From contig JAPKYX010000237.1 of assembly GCA_026394075.1 (NCBI GenBank), positions 1-64,000 of the forward strand: a stretch of 64,000 nt of DNA. Direction: 5' to 3'. Made by a program: the position numbers and the translations under genes. The notes below the pieces were generated by a model, which was given only the letters and a program-made list of their open reading frames with translations, was not told the origin of the DNA and made no database searches. Below, piece after piece: positions 17,609 through 28,368 of this stretch. Every line of letters begins with the position of its first letter. Position 1 is the stretch's first letter. Source of the DNA: Acidobacteriota bacterium (GTDB lineage Bacteria; Acidobacteriota; Terriglobia; Bryobacterales; Bryobacteraceae).

Positions 17609-17676
17609 AATGGACTTGGTGGCCAGCCAAAAAGCTGGCATAGGACGCCATATCGTCCATACGGTATTCTGGAGGC

Positions 17677-17895
17677 ATGAAGGAAGCTGCTGATCTGCGT
17701 AAGGTGACGGCGCTGTTACCTGCTGATCTGCTGGACCGCGCCATGGAACTCACGGGCGAAGGCGTCACACCCACCCTGCGCCAGGGTCTCGAGATGATGT
17801 CCCGTCACTTGGCTTCTCAGCGGTTGCTTGGCTTGCGAGGCAAGCTGAAGCTGGCGATCGACGTAGACGAACTGCGTCAGGATCGCGACGAGTAG
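17677..17895 (+). CDS. VapB-like antitoxin
   Basis: A 72-residue protein lying 9 bases before a PIN-domain gene. The N-terminal part (LRKVTALLPADLLDRAMELT, then GEGVTPTLRQGLEMMSRHLA) reads as a ribbon-helix-helix DNA-binding domain. The C-terminal acidic stretch KLKLAIDVDELRQDRDE would wrap the toxin. A GGAGG site directly precedes the ATG. It should neutralise VapC and repress the operon; the imperfect inverted sequence around 17651-17666 (TATCG...CGGTA) may be its operator. Confidence 0.82.
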   Translation: MKEAADLRKVTALLPADLLDRAMELTGEGVTPTLRQGLEMMSRHLASQRLLGLRGKLKLAIDVDELRQDRDE

Positions 17896-17904
17896 CCGCC
17901 AAAA

Positions 17905-18279
17905 ATGATCTGCGCGGACACTAATTGTTGGATCCGGTTCTGGGCCGGAGACCGGTACCGCGAGACGGAACTACTGGCTGCGGGCTTGCAAGCCGACCAG
18001 GTAGTGATCGCTCCGCCCGTGATTTCGGAACTGCTCAGTTCGCCACTGTTCCCTGTTCAGCACGAAGCGGACTTGCTGCGACTAGCTCTGTTGCCGCTCG
18101 ATACTGGCTATTGGCATCGCGCAGGGAAGACGCGGCTGCTGCTTTATCAGCATGGACTTCGGCCAAAACTACTCGACACGCTGATCGCGCAGCTTTGCAT
18201 TGACCACAATGTCCCGCTGTTGACGATGGACCGGGACTTCTCAGGTTTCTCGAAACACGCTGGCCTGCGCTTGGCCTAG
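17905..18279 (+). CDS. vapC: VapC family toxin (PIN-domain ribonuclease)
   Basis: A 124-residue PIN-domain protein. The expected acidic metal ligands are visible: Asp5 in MICADTNCWIRF, Glu42 in PPVISELL, Asp91 in LLDTLIAQL, and Asp109 in LLTMDRDF. The last motif, in which the protein is followed by a D-F, is typical of VapC. It would cleave RNA, usually a tRNA, when released from the VapB-like antitoxin encoded upstream. The gene ends 4 bases before the convergent msrQ. Confidence 0.9.
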   Translation: MICADTNCWIRFWAGDRYRETELLAAGLQADQVVIAPPVISELLSSPLFPVQHEADLLRLALLPLDTGYWHRAGKTRLLLYQHGLRPKLLDTLIAQLCIDHNVPLLTMDRDFSGFSKHAGLRLA

Positions 18280-18283
18280 CGCC

Positions 18284-18898
18284 TTACGCCGGTCGAGCCT
18301 TCAGACGCGCGGCTTTGTGGCGTCGCTTCTGCATCCACAGCCACACCCGGTACCCCATCAGCACGAAGAAGATCACGGCGTAGATCACGGGATCCAGCAT
18401 CGCGGCCTTGCCCTGCCAGTAGAAGTGCGCCACGCCCGCCAACGCGCTGAAATAAGCCAGCCGGTGCAGGCGCTGCCAGTTCTTGCCGCCCAGCCATTGG
18501 ATGGCTTTGTTGAAGGACGTCGCCGCCAGAGGGATCATCGCCGCCCAGCCCAGCAAACCGGCGATGAAGAAGCGGCGGAGCGTAAAGTCTGTCCAAACTT
18601 CGCTCCACTCCCACAGCTTGTCCAGCGCCAGGTAGTGGGCAAAGTGGAGCGTGCCGTAAAAGAACGCAAACAACCCCAGCGGCCTCCGGTACTCAAGCAG
18701 CCAAGTCCACCCGGGCATCAAGTGCCGCAAGGGCGTGATCGCGAGCGAGGCCAGCAGAAACCGGATCGTCCAATCGCCGGTAAACCGGGCCACGGTTTCG
18801 ATGCGGTTGAAACCCAGCTGGTTGTGGGTCCAACGCCAGACGAGCCACGCCAGCGGGGCAAAGCAGAGCAGCAGAATAACAGGCTTCAGTCGGCGCAC
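18284..18898 (-). CDS. msrQ: MsrQ-like heme-binding membrane subunit (ferric-reductase-like)
   Basis: A 204-residue protein with about six transmembrane helices and the family blocks EYRRPLGLFAFFYGTLHFAH, WQRLHRLAYFSALAGVAHFY and the repeated GW. The histidines in LHFAH, LHRLAY and AHFYWQ would ligate b-type heme. MsrQ passes electrons from the quinone pool or flavin to the periplasmic methionine-sulfoxide reductase MsrP. No msrP is adjacent; the molybdoenzyme at 22481 belongs to the sulfite-oxidase branch instead. The gene may be solitary or serve another partner. Confidence 0.9.
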   Translation of the reverse strand: MRRLKPVILLLCFAPLAWLVWRWTHNQLGFNRIETVARFTGDWTIRFLLASLAITPLRHLMPGWTWLLEYRRPLGLFAFFYGTLHFAHYLALDKLWEWSEVWTDFTLRRFFIAGLLGWAAMIPLAATSFNKAIQWLGGKNWQRLHRLAYFSALAGVAHFYWQGKAAMLDPVIYAVIFFVLMGYRVWLWMQKRRHKAARLKARPA

Positions 18899-18934
18899 AT
18901 GACAATGATCGCCGAACGGGCTAGTCTTGTTCCC

Positions 18935-19303
18935 ATGAGGTCAATTTTTCTCGCTCTCACCCTGATCGTGGCTGCCTGGGCAGCGGACGATGTTTCCGGC
19001 GACTGGAACTACGTCATGTCCGGGGGACCCAACGGCGACACTCCGGCGCTGATGAACCTCAAGCTGGAAGGCACCACCGTCACCGGCACCTTCGACTTCG
19101 GTGGCCGCAAGCTGACTATCTCGCAAGGCAGCTTCGAGAACGGCGTGCTGAAGATGACCGTCAAACGAGACCGCCCAGAAGGCGGCGCCGCCACCTACGC
19201 CATGACCGCCAAAGTGACCGGCGACAGCATGGAAGGCACGACAACCACCGACTTCATGGGCGGCCCAGCCACGGCCCCCTGGAAAGCCAAGCGCAAGAAG
19301 TAA
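18935..19303 (+). CDS. Small secreted protein of unknown function
   Basis: A 122-residue protein with a clear signal peptide (MRSIFLALTLIVAAWA). The mature part is beta-rich and Thr/Gly-rich, with GDWNYVMSGGPNGDTPALMN, LKLEGTTVTGTFDFGGRKLT and a basic end (WKAKRKK). The pattern of strands resembles small lipocalin-like or 'GDW' periplasmic domains often predicted in acidobacteria, but no family can be named. The ATG at 18935 gives the signal peptide directly; the longer open frame upstream overlaps msrQ and is not credible. Confidence 0.7.
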   Translation: MRSIFLALTLIVAAWAADDVSGDWNYVMSGGPNGDTPALMNLKLEGTTVTGTFDFGGRKLTISQGSFENGVLKMTVKRDRPEGGAATYAMTAKVTGDSMEGTTTTDFMGGPATAPWKAKRKK

Positions 19304-19335
19304 CGCTCGGCTCAGCCTGGCCGGGCTGCTTCAAG

Positions 19336-22302
19336 CTACTGGACTACGAAGGGCACTTCTTCGCTGGCGACACCGTTGCGCTCCACGACTAACTTCGCTG
19401 TGCCGGTGGTGATATCAGATGGAATCTGGAAAGCCAGCTGGCCAGGGTCAGTGTAGAGCGTGGGGCACGGGGTCCCGTTCACCTTCACCACCACGCCATC
19501 CAGCACCATTGGATAGGGCGTGGAGGAGATCAGATTGCGGCGGTCGGCGAGGTTCTGCCCGTAGACGGTGGCTAGGCTGCCGCGGCCAACCGTGCCGTTG
19601 GTCAGGGTGAGGAAGTCAAACACCCCACCGCTGACTTTGGGCGTAACCGGTGAGACCGTGTACGTCACCGGGATGCGGAGCGGAGTCACCACCTCCGAGG
19701 AGGTCACCACGATCTCCGCCTGGTAAACGCCCACTTCCGTCGGCGGTTGCTTCAGGCGCACCTCGATCTGCTGCGGAGTTTGGTTGCCCACGTTGACGAT
19801 CTCTAGCCAAGGCGAAGCGCTGGCGAGGGTATAGCCAACGTTCAAGTTCCGGGCCACAATCCACAGCTTCTGGGCCAGAGGCTCCGGCGCACCGACTTCG
19901 CGGCTGAAGTCAAGCCGGCCCGGCGTCGAGAACAGTTCGGGAGGATTGACGACGGTCAGCTGGACCAGAACTGTGCCGGCTTCGGTCGAGTTGCTGTTGA
20001 ACGAAAGCATGCTGGAGTATTGGCCGGCCGGGAGGGCGCAGTTCGCCAGGCGAAGCGTGAAGCTCCCGGCGCTGAAAACACGAGACTGGGCTAGCGTCAA
20101 CCATGGCATTTGCGGCACCAGCGTGTAGCCGCCCTGATTGACCCACAGATTAGCCGAAGGCGCGGAGCGTCCGCTAACGCAAGTCATCGAAACCATCGCG
20201 GGCGAAAGCTCCAGTGGTCCGACCGGGTTCGGGGCCACCAACTCGAAGACATACGCGGCGCCGGAGAATGAGGCGCTCGTATTCGTCTGGTCGCCGCCCA
20301 CGCCGGTGGCGTTGCTTGAGTCCCCAGGCGCACCGACAACCAGCGTGCTGCCGGAAATGGCCGGGTAACCAAAATTCGCGCTAGAACGGCTATTGGAGGC
20401 CTTCAGGTAGTTCAGCTGGGACCAGGTTGTGCCACTGCGGAGGTAAAGGTACACGGCACCTGAATTGCTACTTGTCCGGGTGGTTTGCAGGCCGTCCACT
20501 CCGGTCGCGTTGCTGTCCTCACCGATAGCCCCGACCGCCAGAAAATCACCCGACACGGCCACGTCTTCGCCGAAAGCGTCGCTCGCGAAGGTGTTCGACG
20601 CCTTTACGTAGGCCTGCTGGGTCCACGTCGTACCACTGCGCACAAACACATAGGCGGCACCGGCGCCGGAGGCACTGGTATTGGCCTGATTGCCATTCAC
20701 CCCGGTGGCGTTACTCGTTTCAGAGCGTGACCCGATAGCCACCGTGTCGCCGGAGACCGAGACGGAGTATCCAAACAAGGCCGAGCTGCGTGTGTTTGAG
20801 GCTTTCAGGTAAGCCTGCTGCGTCCACGTAGTGCCACTGCGGACGAAAACATAGGCCGCACCGGAGCCGGACGCACTGGTATCGGCCTGGTTGCCATTCA
20901 CGCCGGTGGCATTGCTGCTCTCGTTCTGTGAGCCAACCACGATCGTGTCCCCATCAATCGCCACCGGCAGACCGAAGTATCCGCCGGACCGCGAGTTGGA
21001 GGCTTTCAAGTAGGCCTGCTGCGTCCACGTGGTGCCGCTGCGCACAAAGACATAGGCCGCGCCAGAACTTGAGGCAGAGGTGTTGTTCGGGTTGCCGTTG
21101 ACGCCGGTGGCGTTGCTCGATTCACCCGGGGAGCCGACGACAACGGTGTCTCCGGACACGTAGACGGAATACCCAAAGTAGTAGACGGAGCCGGTTACTG
21201 GAGCCTTCAGATAGGCCTGCTGGGTCCAGGTGGTGCCGGTTCGCACAAAGACGTAGGCCGCGCCGGCGCCATACAGCGAATTGTCGGCGGCATTACCGTT
21301 GATGCCGGTGGCAGCTCCGCTTTCCGGTGGTGCTCCGATAACAATCGTGTCGCCCGAGATGGAGACACTGTAGCCGAAGTAGTCGCCGCCCTCTGCGTTG
21401 GAGGCTTTCAGATACGCCTGCTGCGTCCAGGTGCCGCCGTTGCGCACGAAGACGTAGGCCGCTCCAGCATTGCTGGCGGTGTTGATTGTTTGATTACCGT
21501 TCACGCCGGTGGCCGTGCTTGCTTCGCCATACGCGGTCACCACCATGGTGTCTCCCGAAATGGCGACCTTAAAGCCGAATCGGTCGTTGACATCGGTGTT
21601 GGAGGCTTTGATGTATGCCTGCTGTGCCACCGGGTCAATGGTGATGGGGTAGTGCGCGGACTGCTCATCCACCACCAAGGCGAGAGTGCCATCGGCAGCC
21701 TCCATGCGCGACGGCAAGACGCGGCCATCGCGGTCCCAGACCTTTAAGCCCGCATAATTCATGACGGAAGTGCCCTCGGAATCGACAAACGACGCCGATT
21801 GGCCGTCCGGGTTCAAGCGTGCCGTTAGTGTTCCGCGAACCGCCATGGTGAACCGCAATGGGCTGCCGTCAGCCGCTTCCGGGCTCCCGCTGGGGCGCTG
21901 GGGCAGGGTGAAACCGTGCTCCAAGCCGCGCGTGTCATTGAGCCACCACTCTTCCAAGGCTCCTCGATCGAGGCGAATGCGGTTCAAATCGTTTGACAAG
22001 GCACCCTTCTGGCTGACGCTCCGTTCGTGCCCGCTGAATCCATAGCTCGCCAGACTCAGGCCCCAGCTCCAGCGGCCGGCCTCCGGTTTGACGAGAAAGC
22101 CCTGGCTGTCAAAACGAGTGGTCCACTGCTGATTGACGTTTTGCGCCTTCAGTACCCCCGGACCATCCGCTTGGGCGGCATGGCGGTGACGTTCATGCGT
22201 GGAGCGAACATTCGCCCACTCGCCGGGGGTCAATCCGGTAGGCAATTTGTCTTTCGCGGCCGCGGCGCAGCATAGAGAAACCAGCAACAGTGTCTTCGTC
22301 AT
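19336..22302 (-). CDS. Secreted FG-GAP repeat (beta-propeller) protein with Solibacter-type C-terminal domain
   Basis: A 988-residue exported protein; the ATG at 22302 begins the signal MTKTLLLVSLCCAAAAKD. After an N-terminal beta region of about 230 residues come seven imperfect repeats of about 65 residues starting Y(L/I/V)KASN...FG and ending AAYVFVRxGTTWTQQA. This matches the seven blades of an integrin-like FG-GAP propeller with Ca2+-binding loops of the DxDxxG-like kind (GDTVVVGxxxESSNATGVNG). Two BACON/Ig-like domains follow (FSREVGAPEPLAQKLWIVAR), then the TIGR03437-like end GSLATVYGQNLADRRNLIS. Likely a surface adhesion or binding protein. Confidence 0.85.
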   Translation of the reverse strand: MTKTLLLVSLCCAAAAKDKLPTGLTPGEWANVRSTHERHRHAAQADGPGVLKAQNVNQQWTTRFDSQGFLVKPEAGRWSWGLSLASYGFSGHERSVSQKGALSNDLNRIRLDRGALEEWWLNDTRGLEHGFTLPQRPSGSPEAADGSPLRFTMAVRGTLTARLNPDGQSASFVDSEGTSVMNYAGLKVWDRDGRVLPSRMEAADGTLALVVDEQSAHYPITIDPVAQQAYIKASNTDVNDRFGFKVAISGDTMVVTAYGEASTATGVNGNQTINTASNAGAAYVFVRNGGTWTQQAYLKASNAEGGDYFGYSVSISGDTIVIGAPPESGAATGINGNAADNSLYGAGAAYVFVRTGTTWTQQAYLKAPVTGSVYYFGYSVYVSGDTVVVGSPGESSNATGVNGNPNNTSASSSGAAYVFVRSGTTWTQQAYLKASNSRSGGYFGLPVAIDGDTIVVGSQNESSNATGVNGNQADTSASGSGAAYVFVRSGTTWTQQAYLKASNTRSSALFGYSVSVSGDTVAIGSRSETSNATGVNGNQANTSASGAGAAYVFVRSGTTWTQQAYVKASNTFASDAFGEDVAVSGDFLAVGAIGEDSNATGVDGLQTTRTSSNSGAVYLYLRSGTTWSQLNYLKASNSRSSANFGYPAISGSTLVVGAPGDSSNATGVGGDQTNTSASFSGAAYVFELVAPNPVGPLELSPAMVSMTCVSGRSAPSANLWVNQGGYTLVPQMPWLTLAQSRVFSAGSFTLRLANCALPAGQYSSMLSFNSNSTEAGTVLVQLTVVNPPELFSTPGRLDFSREVGAPEPLAQKLWIVARNLNVGYTLASASPWLEIVNVGNQTPQQIEVRLKQPPTEVGVYQAEIVVTSSEVVTPLRIPVTYTVSPVTPKVSGGVFDFLTLTNGTVGRGSLATVYGQNLADRRNLISSTPYPMVLDGVVVKVNGTPCPTLYTDPGQLAFQIPSDITTGTAKLVVERNGVASEEVPFVVQ
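20231..21625 (-). repeat. Seven tandem coding repeats of about 195-200 bp (FG-GAP blades)
   Basis: Repeat units within the FG-GAP gene share the words CAGCAGGCCTAC-type (protein TQQAYLKASN) and GGTGACACG-type (protein GDTxVVG). Neighbouring units are similar at the DNA level, especially units 3 to 6. They encode one propeller blade each. The similarity suggests duplication with ongoing homogenisation. Confidence 0.75.
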
Positions 22303-22480
22303 TCTCTGGACATTTCGGTCCGCGATTGGCATATCGATAGGGCCCAGAGGCTGATTCCTGGGAGGTCAGTTTCCATGACCTGTAACCGCCGTCATCCGGT
22401 CTCAATGAGAGCCGCTCCGCCGGAGGGTGGTGCCGGGCGCAAATGATATACTCGCCTCAGTTTGGTTCAGGAGAAACTTG

Positions 22481-23635
22481 GTGCAGCCAACAAAGCTACC
22501 TTCTAGCGCCTTTGCCCGGCGGTCATTCTTGAATGCGAGTGCGGCCACGCTAGCCGCGGCGGCCCTGCCGCACTTCGCCTTCCCCGCCCTGGCGGCGGGT
22601 GAGGAAGTGATCGCCTTTGAAGACACCCCTAAGTTTGACCCGGCCAAGCCGCGCCTGCCTTGGGAGCAGACCTCGGAATGGATGACCCCGCAGGATCAAT
22701 TCTTCTTTGTGGGCCACTACGGCTTCCCGGAAGTGAAGCTGGCTGATTGGAAACTGGAATTAGGCGGCTTGGTGGGTAAGCCCATGTCGGTGACGCTCGA
22801 TGAGCTGAAGAAGCGCCCGTCGCGCGAGTACGTCGCCACCATGGAGTGCTCCGGCAACGGCCCTACGGGCGGGTTGATCGGCAATGCCAAATGGAAAGGC
22901 ACGCCGCTGTCGGGCCTGTTGAAAGAGGCTAAGGTCGCGCCGGAGGCCGTGGAAGCGGTCTTCTTTGCGGCCGACACCGGTACGGAAAAGATCCGGGGTG
23001 CGGACTACAAGCAGAACTTTGCGCGCAGCCTGCCGGTGGCCGAAGCGATGTCGAACGACGTACTGCTCTGCTACGAGATGAACGGGCAGGCATTGAACGA
23101 CAAGCACGGCGCTCCGATCCGGTTGATCGTGCCCGGCCAGTACGGCGTGGCCTGGGTGAAGTGGCTGAACCGGATCGAGCTGCACGACCGCAAGTACCTG
23201 GGCCGCTTCATGGGCCGCGACTACGTCACCATCCGCGGCGAAAAGCGTGGCACGGAAACCATCTGGCGCGAGACTTCCGTCGGCCGGATGAATCTTAAAT
23301 CCGTCCCCAGCCGCGTGGTCAAGCGCGCCGATGGCAAGCTGGTCATCCAGGGTGCTGCCTGGGACGATGGGACACCGATCAAGCGCGTGGATGTGAAGAT
23401 CGACTCGGGCGAGTGGCTGCAGGCCAAGCTGGACGAGAGCCACAAGGAGCCTTACACCTGGCGCTTCTGGTCGCTCGAATGGCCCGCCCCAACGCCGGGC
23501 GAACACACCGTCACCTCCCGCGCCACCAACGCCAAAGGCAAAGTGCAGCCAGCCGCTTCCGATGACGCGATCGCACTGAAGAAGACCTACTGGGAAGCCA
23601 ACCAGATGGCGGTTCGCAAGATCAAGCTGGCGTAA
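22481..23635 (+). CDS. Sulfite-oxidase-type molybdopterin oxidoreductase, Tat-exported
   Basis: The GTG at 22481 is chosen because AGGAG lies seven bases upstream; this gives 384 residues. A Tat signal follows (FARRSFLNASAATLAAAALP). The molybdenum ligand is Cys123 in TMECSGNGPTGG. Other landmarks are GPTGGLIGNAKWKGTPLSGL, MNGQALNDKHGAPIRLIVPG and the C-terminal dimerisation domain (WDDGTPIKRVDVKIDSGEW). The fold is that of SorA/SUOX rather than the shorter MsrP. It would oxidise sulfite or a similar oxyanion in the periplasm using a cytochrome acceptor, none of which is adjacent. A terminator-like hairpin follows. Confidence 0.9.
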   Translation: MQPTKLPSSAFARRSFLNASAATLAAAALPHFAFPALAAGEEVIAFEDTPKFDPAKPRLPWEQTSEWMTPQDQFFFVGHYGFPEVKLADWKLELGGLVGKPMSVTLDELKKRPSREYVATMECSGNGPTGGLIGNAKWKGTPLSGLLKEAKVAPEAVEAVFFAADTGTEKIRGADYKQNFARSLPVAEAMSNDVLLCYEMNGQALNDKHGAPIRLIVPGQYGVAWVKWLNRIELHDRKYLGRFMGRDYVTIRGEKRGTETIWRETSVGRMNLKSVPSRVVKRADGKLVIQGAAWDDGTPIKRVDVKIDSGEWLQAKLDESHKEPYTWRFWSLEWPAPTPGEHTVTSRATNAKGKVQPAASDDAIALKKTYWEANQMAVRKIKLA

Positions 23636-23643
23636 GGACGGAT

Positions 23644-23668
23644 CATGCCTTCATGCGGCATGGTTTTG
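23644..23668 (+). terminator. Possible rho-independent terminator after the molybdoenzyme gene
   Basis: The stem CATGCC (23644-23649)/GGCATG (23657-23662) with a 7-base loop is followed by GTTTTG. It begins nine bases after the stop codon. The stem is short, so strength is uncertain. Confidence 0.45.
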
Positions 23669-23692
23669 TCGCTTTCATGCTAGGATGCAGCC

Positions 23693-23980
23693 ATGGGCGA
23701 CGTAAAGACCATTGGCGCAAGCGGACAGATCTCATTGGGCAAGCAGTATGCCGGACGGACCGTGACCATCGACCAACCTGAAGAGGGCGTCTGGGTGATC
23801 AAGACCGCCCAAGTGATTCCGGATAACGAACTGTGGCTGCACACCCCGGAAGTGAAGGCGCAACTGGACCGGGCGTGGGAGTGGGCGATGACGCATAAGC
23901 CCGTTGAGACGGACCTCGATGAAATGGAGCGGATGCTGAAAGCGCATCACGCAAAGAAGACCAAGCGGCGTGCAAGTTGA
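23693..23980 (+). CDS. Probable antitoxin (AbrB/DUF-like) of a type II toxin-antitoxin pair
   Basis: A 95-residue protein. The N-terminal half (VKTIGASGQISLGKQYAGRT, then VTIDQPEEGVWVIKTAQVIP) has the swapped-hairpin look of AbrB/SpoVT-type DNA-binding domains. The C-terminal half (LDEMERMLKAHHAKKTKRRA) is helical and would bind the toxin. It overlaps the next gene by 11 bases. The family cannot be named firmly; the role is inferred from the partner, which resembles RelE. Confidence 0.7.
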   Translation: MGDVKTIGASGQISLGKQYAGRTVTIDQPEEGVWVIKTAQVIPDNELWLHTPEVKAQLDRAWEWAMTHKPVETDLDEMERMLKAHHAKKTKRRAS

Positions 23981-24260
23981 ACTATCCCAGCCAACATTTC
24001 TCCACGGTTGGTTGGATCTGCCAATAGAAGAAGCGCAAGCAGTACTGGTCGCGTTGCGGAAGTTGCGGCGGCTCAGCTGGGTGCAACTCTATGCCGATAC
24101 GGGCCTGAAATGGGAGGCGGTAAAGTCCCGCACGGGACCTGGTGGACGGCGCGAGTATACGCTGCGGATCACCCGGAAGATCCGGGCAGTAAGTTACCGG
24201 GAGGGAGAGACGCTGCGTCTACTCTCGCTCCATCCGGATCACGACTCCGCCTATCACTAA
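23970..24260 (+). CDS. RelE-like toxin
   Basis: A 96-residue basic protein starting at GTG inside the end of the antitoxin gene. The C-terminal half has the RelE/ParE strand pattern: REYTLRITRKIRAVSYREGE, then TLRLLSLHPDHDSAYH, with the late R-x-L-x-x-L-HPDHD replacing the usual catalytic end. RelE-type toxins cut ribosome-bound mRNA. It ends five bases before the convergent methyltransferase. Confidence 0.72.
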   Translation: MQVELSQPTFLHGWLDLPIEEAQAVLVALRKLRRLSWVQLYADTGLKWEAVKSRTGPGGRREYTLRITRKIRAVSYREGETLRLLSLHPDHDSAYH

Positions 24261-24264
24261 ACCT

Positions 24265-24879
24265 TCAGTCAGCCTGTTTCCGCAGGACCCAAGTCGTCAT
24301 CGCGCGTTGACCCTGGACAATGGTGGTCTTAATCGGCTCCAACCATTCGCCGCCCAACCGTTCCGTGACATCTTCCAGCCAGTTCGCGTCCACCATGTAC
24401 CGCTCCGCCCCATCAGGCGATTGGAAACGGCGGCCGAGGACCGGCACCATCTGTGCCTCCATACCGATGGTGGAGGCCAGGCGGCAGAAGAACAGCCCGC
24501 CGGGTTTGAGGACCCGCCAGGTACCGCGCAGCATCTCCTCAAACTGGGCATCGTTCATCGCAAAATGGAGCACGGTGTTGCTAATGACAACATCCGCGCA
24601 ACCGTCATCGAACGACATCTGCTGCACGGGCTCCACGCGAAAGTTCGACTCCGGCAGCACGGGCGCGAGGCGGCGCGCTAAGGCTCGAACGCTTGCAATG
24701 GCGTCCGGACTGGCATCGGCTCCATAGACCTCGTAGCCTTCGCGAAGAAAGTAGACGATATTACGGCCGGACCCACAGCCCGCATCCAGGATGCGCATCC
24801 CCGGCACGATGCGGCCCTTCAAAAGCTGATCGAAGAGGTAGATGTCGATCTTGCCGAACTGTTCTTGTAGGGTAGGCAA
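24265..24879 (-). CDS. Class I SAM-dependent methyltransferase
   Basis: A 204-residue Rossmann-fold methyltransferase with motif I LDAGCGSGRNIVYFLREGYE, the acidic strand-2 end VYGADASPDAI and motif IV DVVISNTVLHFAM followed by LRGTWRVLKPGGLFFCRLAS. The substrate is unknown. It starts 12 bases after sdhB and may be transcribed with sdhCAB, but nothing links it to succinate metabolism. Confidence 0.88.
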   Translation of the reverse strand: MPTLQEQFGKIDIYLFDQLLKGRIVPGMRILDAGCGSGRNIVYFLREGYEVYGADASPDAIASVRALARRLAPVLPESNFRVEPVQQMSFDDGCADVVISNTVLHFAMNDAQFEEMLRGTWRVLKPGGLFFCRLASTIGMEAQMVPVLGRRFQSPDGAERYMVDANWLEDVTERLGGEWLEPIKTTIVQGQRAMTTWVLRKQAD

Positions 24880-24891
24880 AGCTTCCCGAGT

Positions 24892-25665
24892 CTACCCGGC
24901 GCCCGCGATCTCCACCGGGGGACGCTCCTGCCAGCTGGCCGCCAGGAAGTCGCCGTTCATGCTGGCGATCACCTCGATGGGGATGCCTTTGGGGCAGGTG
25001 GCTTCGCATTCGCCGATGTTGGTGCAGTTGCCGAACAGTTCGGCGTTCATCTGCCGGACCATGCGGAGGCTGCGTTCTTTGCGTTCGGGCTGGCCTTGCG
25101 GCAAGTGGGCCAAGTGCGAGATCTTGGCCCCGGTAAATAGCGCCGCCGCGGCGTTGGGACAGCTGGCGACACAGGCGCCACAGCCGATGCAGGCGGCGGC
25201 GTCCATGGCTAGGTCAGAATCCTGTTTGCGGATGGGCAGCGCATTGCCGTCGGGCGCGGAGCCAGTGGACACGGAGACGTAGCCGCCGGAGGCGATGATG
25301 CGGTCAAAGGCGCTACGGTCGACGATCAGATCCTTCATCACCGGGAAGGCGGTGGCCCGCCACGGTTCAATGAAGACCTCATCCCCATCTTCGAAATGGC
25401 GCATGTGGAGCTGGCAGACCGTGGTGTTCTTAAAGCCACCGTGGGCGATCCCGTTGATCATGAAGCCGCAAGAGCCACAGATGCCTTCGCGGCAGTCATG
25501 TTCGAACGCAATCGGCTCGTCGCCTTTCAGGATCAGCCCTTCGTTGACGACGTCGAGCATCTCGAGAAACGACATATGCTCGCTGACATTGGGCGCGTCG
25601 TACCGCACCATCTGGCCGGGGGTGGCGACGTCTTTCTGTCTCCAGACGTGTAGGGTTAGGTTCAT
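24892..25665 (-). CDS. sdhB: Succinate dehydrogenase/fumarate reductase iron-sulfur subunit
   Basis: A 257-residue protein. The [2Fe-2S] ligands are in [15 protein letters not shown], and the [4Fe-4S]/[3Fe-4S] ligands in [13 protein letters not shown] and [16 protein letters not shown]. Within the complex it carries electrons from the flavoprotein to the quinone site. The gene starts 21 bases after sdhA in an sdhCAB operon. The layout and the single cytochrome subunit are those of the type B (Bacillus/Wolinella-like) enzymes. Confidence 0.96.
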   Translation of the reverse strand: MNLTLHVWRQKDVATPGQMVRYDAPNVSEHMSFLEMLDVVNEGLILKGDEPIAFEHDCREGICGSCGFMINGIAHGGFKNTTVCQLHMRHFEDGDEVFIEPWRATAFPVMKDLIVDRSAFDRIIASGGYVSVSTGSAPDGNALPIRKQDSDLAMDAAACIGCGACVASCPNAAAALFTGAKISHLAHLPQGQPERKERSLRMVRQMNAELFGNCTNIGECEATCPKGIPIEVIASMNGDFLAASWQERPPVEIAGAG

Positions 25666-25686
25666 GACGGTTACTGAATGGCCTGC

Positions 25687-27596
<1,910 letters not shown>

Positions 27597-27600
<4 letters not shown>

Positions 27601-28286
27601 TTCACGATTCCCAGCAGAACGGAGACCACGATGGCGATGTTGCCGCCAGCCAGCGCGATGGCGATACCAGCGGCGGCTTTCTTCACCAGCGGCGTGTAGC
27701 GCGGATGGCTTAAGCCCATGGTTTGGAACATGCTCCAAATGCCGTGGTAGAGGTGGAACAACAGCATCGACATGGCCGTGAGATAGAGGACGGCGGCCAG
27801 CGGTTGGCTTAAACCTTTCACCAGATTGGCGTGGACGGCGCCGTCGACAAAATCCGGATGGATGCCCGGGACGCCCCAGGTGAAGTGCATCAAGTGAAAA
27901 ATGATGAAGCCCAGGATGACGGGGCCGGACCAGTACATCGTCCGCGAAGCATAGGTGGACGTGGTGGCCACCTTCTTCACATAGGGTTGCGGGCGGGCCT
28001 TGGCCTTCAGGGCCATCAGCTGCAGTGCGGCCGTGATGTGGAGAACTACGCACAACAACAGTCCGCCTCGGGCCACCCAGAGCAGGGCTCCGGTGGCGCG
28101 GAGGGCTTCGCCGTATTTGTCCAGCTTGTCCGGCCCCAGGAAGACCTGCAGGTTACCCAGCAGATGAATAATGACAAAGCCCCAAAGGGCGGCACCGGTG
28201 AGGGCCATAACGGTTTTCTTGCCGTTGGTGGCTTCGTAGAAACGAAGGGTGCGATGAAGCTTACTGTCTAGCGCGGCGGATGCCAA
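27597..28286 (-). CDS. sdhC: Succinate dehydrogenase cytochrome b subunit (type B, single subunit)
   Basis: A 229-residue protein with about five transmembrane helices and conserved histidines for two b hemes (in [32 protein letters not shown] and [11 protein letters not shown]). This is the one-piece anchor of the diheme type B complex (TIGR02046-like), which replaces SdhC plus SdhD. It starts with TTG, supported by a GAGG site seven bases upstream, and overlaps sdhA by four bases. It anchors the complex and reduces quinone. Confidence 0.93.
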
Positions 28287-28368
28287 TGAGGAGCCTCTAG
28301 TGTCAAGATGTCAGAACCAACACCATTGTAGGAAAACTTTCCTGGCTCCGTGCAAAAACTATCGCCCT

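Noticed and set aside
17536-17646. CTGGCATAG occurring at the gatB end and again 80 bases later, as if the gene end were duplicated
   Set aside because: The match is short and interrupted; chance is sufficient.
20231-21625. Regular repeats that might be taken for a CRISPR
   Set aside because: Units are about 200 bp, in frame, and encode FG-GAP blades.
22481-23635. Possible MsrP partner for msrQ at 18284
   Set aside because: Length, dimerisation domain and motif spacing are those of sulfite oxidase, and the gene is not adjacent to msrQ.
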